Shown here: one piece after another, positions 48,346-50,650 of the stretch
How positions within the stretch are numbered: position 1 is the first letter of the stretch
How the letters are laid out: every line of letters starts with the position of its first letter
NCBI GenBank assembly: GCA_029834535.1
Contig: JAQMWT010000063.1
Coordinates: 77,501 to 128,150 of the forward strand
Reading direction: 5' to 3'
DNA length: 50,650 nt
From: Chrysophaeum taylorii
Lineage: Eukaryota; Sar; Pelagophyceae; Pelagomonadales; Pelagomonadaceae
Program-made: the position numbers and the translations under genes
The notes under the pieces: generated by a model
Told to the model about the DNA's origin: nothing
What the model saw: the letters and a program-made list of their open reading frames with translations, nothing else
Database searches by the model: none

Positions 48346-50650
48346 GGGTGGCAAGTGACGCTCAGAGGAGTACCACCAATTTTCTTCCGCAAACACATCA
48401 ACAACCCCATCCCATGGAAGCCCTCGTTTTTGTGAAGGAAAATGTTTTTGTGGAAGCCCTCGTTTTTGTTTTTAGCTCCCATTGGCCAGGCGCCCTTTCT
48501 GTTCTGTATTTTTCTGCTATTCGTTGCTCCACCTCGTTCTGTATTTTACCTCGTCGTTGCTCCTCTCTCGTTCTGTCTTTTCACCTCGTCGTTACCCTCC
48601 TGGTTCTGTATTTCAGCTATTCGTTGATTCACTCCCTGTTCTACATTTTCTGCTATTCGTTGATCCAACTTCTCGTTGTGCTTGTCGGTTTTGCAAACCA
48701 GCGAATCACGTTCCATCGCGCATTTCACCTGCCACAACTAAGCTGTGCCTGTCAATTTTTCGTGCGCAGCTTTCGTGCTTCCTATGTGTTGATCGCTCAT
48801 CTTCGGGATCCTGACAGACGCTTCTTTGCTGTGTGACGGTGGTTCTCCCCGCAAAAACTCTCGCCTTTCGCCGCTTTTCTGACCTTTAAATCCGGTTTTG
48901 CTATCGCAGTGAATTCGTGCTCAGCACCCGCGACGCTATCTCGCAATGTTCTTACGTCTGCGACGCTATTCTGCAACGTTCTTACGTGCCACAACTGTTT
49001 TGCCACTATCGCCAACTTCTACCGCAGTCTATTCGAGTATGACGAGCGAAGCTCGCCGCTTGCTCCTCCAACGTTGGCCCATATGGCAACTCTTGTTCTT
49101 GCGAATGCGAAAACGGGCCACTCCTTATCTGCCACAGCAGGCTGGCATACAGCAGCCTGGTCTACCCGTGTTCGTTCTCAACGCTGGCGCGTCCGGTCTT
49201 CCATCTTCGCGTACAGGACGCGGTCGTGCCCATGGCAATTGCTCGCGCCACAACAACCAAACCCAACGTTCGCATCAACCCTGTTTACGCCTGTTTTTGC
49301 TTCTGTCGACTCCGACCATCGTCATAACCTGGTCACCATGCAACATATCTGCCCCAAAGGCCACGTCCTATCAGACGTCTGTACACTGCCATCATATATA
49401 CCAGCCTGTGTTCCCGCTATCTTTACCCTGCTGCGATTCTCAGTGGCAACAATCGCTAACGCAAGTCATCCCGGCACTTTTGTCGCTATTGTTCTTCAGA
49501 CCTCGATTTTGCTGACAGTTTCGCTTATCAGATTTCCTGCAATGTCAACCACCGAAGGAACTTCAACGTTGTTCCGACTTTCTCGAATCACGCCCAAGCT
49601 CTCGTCTACTGTTGCCCCATTGTCACCTGTTCCTGCTGTTGCCCGATTGTCACCTGTTCTTCCGCTGTTGCCTCCTTGTCCCCTGTGTTTGATGAGAATG
49701 CGCCGGTTTCACTGGGACTGATCACCCCATCACGTGAACCGACCATTCTACGAGCTCATGAACTCCGTGAACCAAAGAGAGAAAACAACAAAACGTGCAC
49801 AACAAAGTCGAGCCAACCAGAGCCGACAAAACAACAAGCATGCAAAAAAAGCGTGCATAACAAAGTCGAGCCAAACGAGCCGAGTCGCGCAAAGCGCACA
49901 TTATTCAGAAACAAATGGAGAACCAACTCAAACCCACAATACTGGCGTTTTACCACGCACTGTCGATTCTGTGTCATCTTGTCATTCCTCTGATTCTGTG
50001 TCATCTTGTCCTTCCTGTACGTTAATTATTCTAGCTTTCGTTTGTTAGTTCATTATGTCTTCCTTCCCTCTGTCTCGCCCAGCCCATCCAAATCCTGCAC
50101 GTCGGTTACAAGCCCTTGCCAGAATATCATTCCTCGGTCAGCCTGGTTGCTCGGATGTTGTTCGCGTTCCTTCTACTTTTCTGGCACCATCTGCCTTGAA
50201 GTGGGTCCACCGCACGAAGTATGAATCTGGCCGCTTCAAATCGTACAATGCTCATCTCGCTGTCCGCGGTTACACCCAGGTTCACGGCATTGCTTACCAC
50301 GACACGTACCGTCCTGTAGATGTCATCTCTGCTTTCATACAAGCCCCGTCTGGCGTTGCTGCCACGACTGGGATTTGCATCAGTTGGATGTCAGCTCCGC
50401 TTATCAAGCTCCCATTGACGAAGACATCATGTCTGGCCACCCGAAGGTTATGCTCTCGCCAACCCTTCGATGGTTTCAAAAATCCTTTACACGCTCTGTC
50501 GCTCTTGGTACGGTCCCCTGCAAGCATGTCCCCACTGGTGGCTTTACTTAGAACGCTTCCTTGTCAATGATTGTAGCTTTGTCCGCGATTCTGGTGCCAC
50601 TTGCAGCTACACACCATGCTTAAGTCTACTGTCGTTCAGCGCCTTGTTCT
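48346..50650 (+). mobile_element. Ty1/copia element copy C (degenerate, runs off the window)
   Basis: The same order as copy A in the opposite orientation: a CGTTTTTGTTTTTAGCTCCC leader block, the knuckle-like region, the long unrecognised part, the spacer MNRPFYELMNSVNQREK near 49734, and reverse transcriptase from about 50190 (KWVHRTKYESGRFKSY, RGYTQVHGIAYHDTYRPVDV). It ends at the window edge in the part corresponding to 42030 of copy A. Small indels break every frame. Confidence 0.75.

Larger units (their letters stand above)
42030..50650. repeat. Large inverted repeat (arms 42030-44590 and 48168-50650)
   Basis: The two arms read as reverse complements over at least 2.4 kb, through both the copia body and the adjacent LTR-like unit. 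The right arm continues outside the window. The ~3.6-kb spacer contains copy B in the same orientation as copy C. Arms differ by frequent 1-10 bp indels and few substitutions by eye. Confidence 0.7.

Overview
This window looks like nuclear DNA of a protist or microalga. Genes are dense and mostly intronless. The two introns that the reading frames support are tiny (42 and 41 nt, GT...AG). Repertoire: a bZIP-like/PAS/TPR protein, a receptor with seven FG-GAP-type repeats that once ended in a TKL-like kinase, FYVE and PX-PH phosphoinositide-binding proteins, and a CCDC61/VFL3 basal-body protein, which implies centrioles or flagella. This fits a stramenopile or related SAR lineage, but that placement is inference from protein style, not a phylogeny.

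Layout. 1-589: 3' end of a Helitron-like element. 739-3176: convergent pair (bZIP-like/PAS/TPR and an AlkB-like dioxygenase) whose stop codons overlap. 3225-3590: fragment of a non-LTR retrotransposon. 3857-11790: about 7.9 kb bounded by direct repeats, with three long minus-strand ORFs of unknown family. 12050-14642: 5'-truncated non-LTR reverse transcriptase copy with a 9-bp target duplication. 14810-18626: FG-GAP receptor with a decayed kinase half. 18908-22541: compact cluster (SEC-C protein, GNAT, a short beta-repeat protein, an ankyrin protein). 22542-24800: decayed LINE with minisatellites. 25084-25419: small TPR-like gene. 25636-28286: deleted LTR retrotransposon with a Gag relic. 28335-30715: RsuA-type pseudouridine synthase, convergent with a three-times frameshifted sulfatase. 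30731-34842: nested transposon graveyard (two more Helitron-like ends, LINE 3' fragments, a satellite of LINE 3' ends). 34877-35583: PX-PH gene with one mini-intron. 36110-37903: unresolved coding-like DNA. 38034-40443: tight tandem cluster (acidic protein, CCDC61, FYVE protein). 40444-50650: broken Ty1/copia copies, two of them arms of a large inverted repeat.

Themes. Cellular genes sit in short islands separated by transposon debris. A TTAGGGT/ACCCTAA (telo-box-like) heptamer recurs within about 70 bp upstream of start codons, including a divergent promoter, and is the best regulatory candidate. Many disruptions are single-base indels, so either recent pseudogenisation or residual long-read assembly errors could explain part of them.

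The least explained item is the repeat-bounded 7.9-kb segment: a repetitive, coiled-coil, proline-rich Gag-like ORF followed by two very long overlapping ORFs without a recognisable polymerase, protease or integrase.
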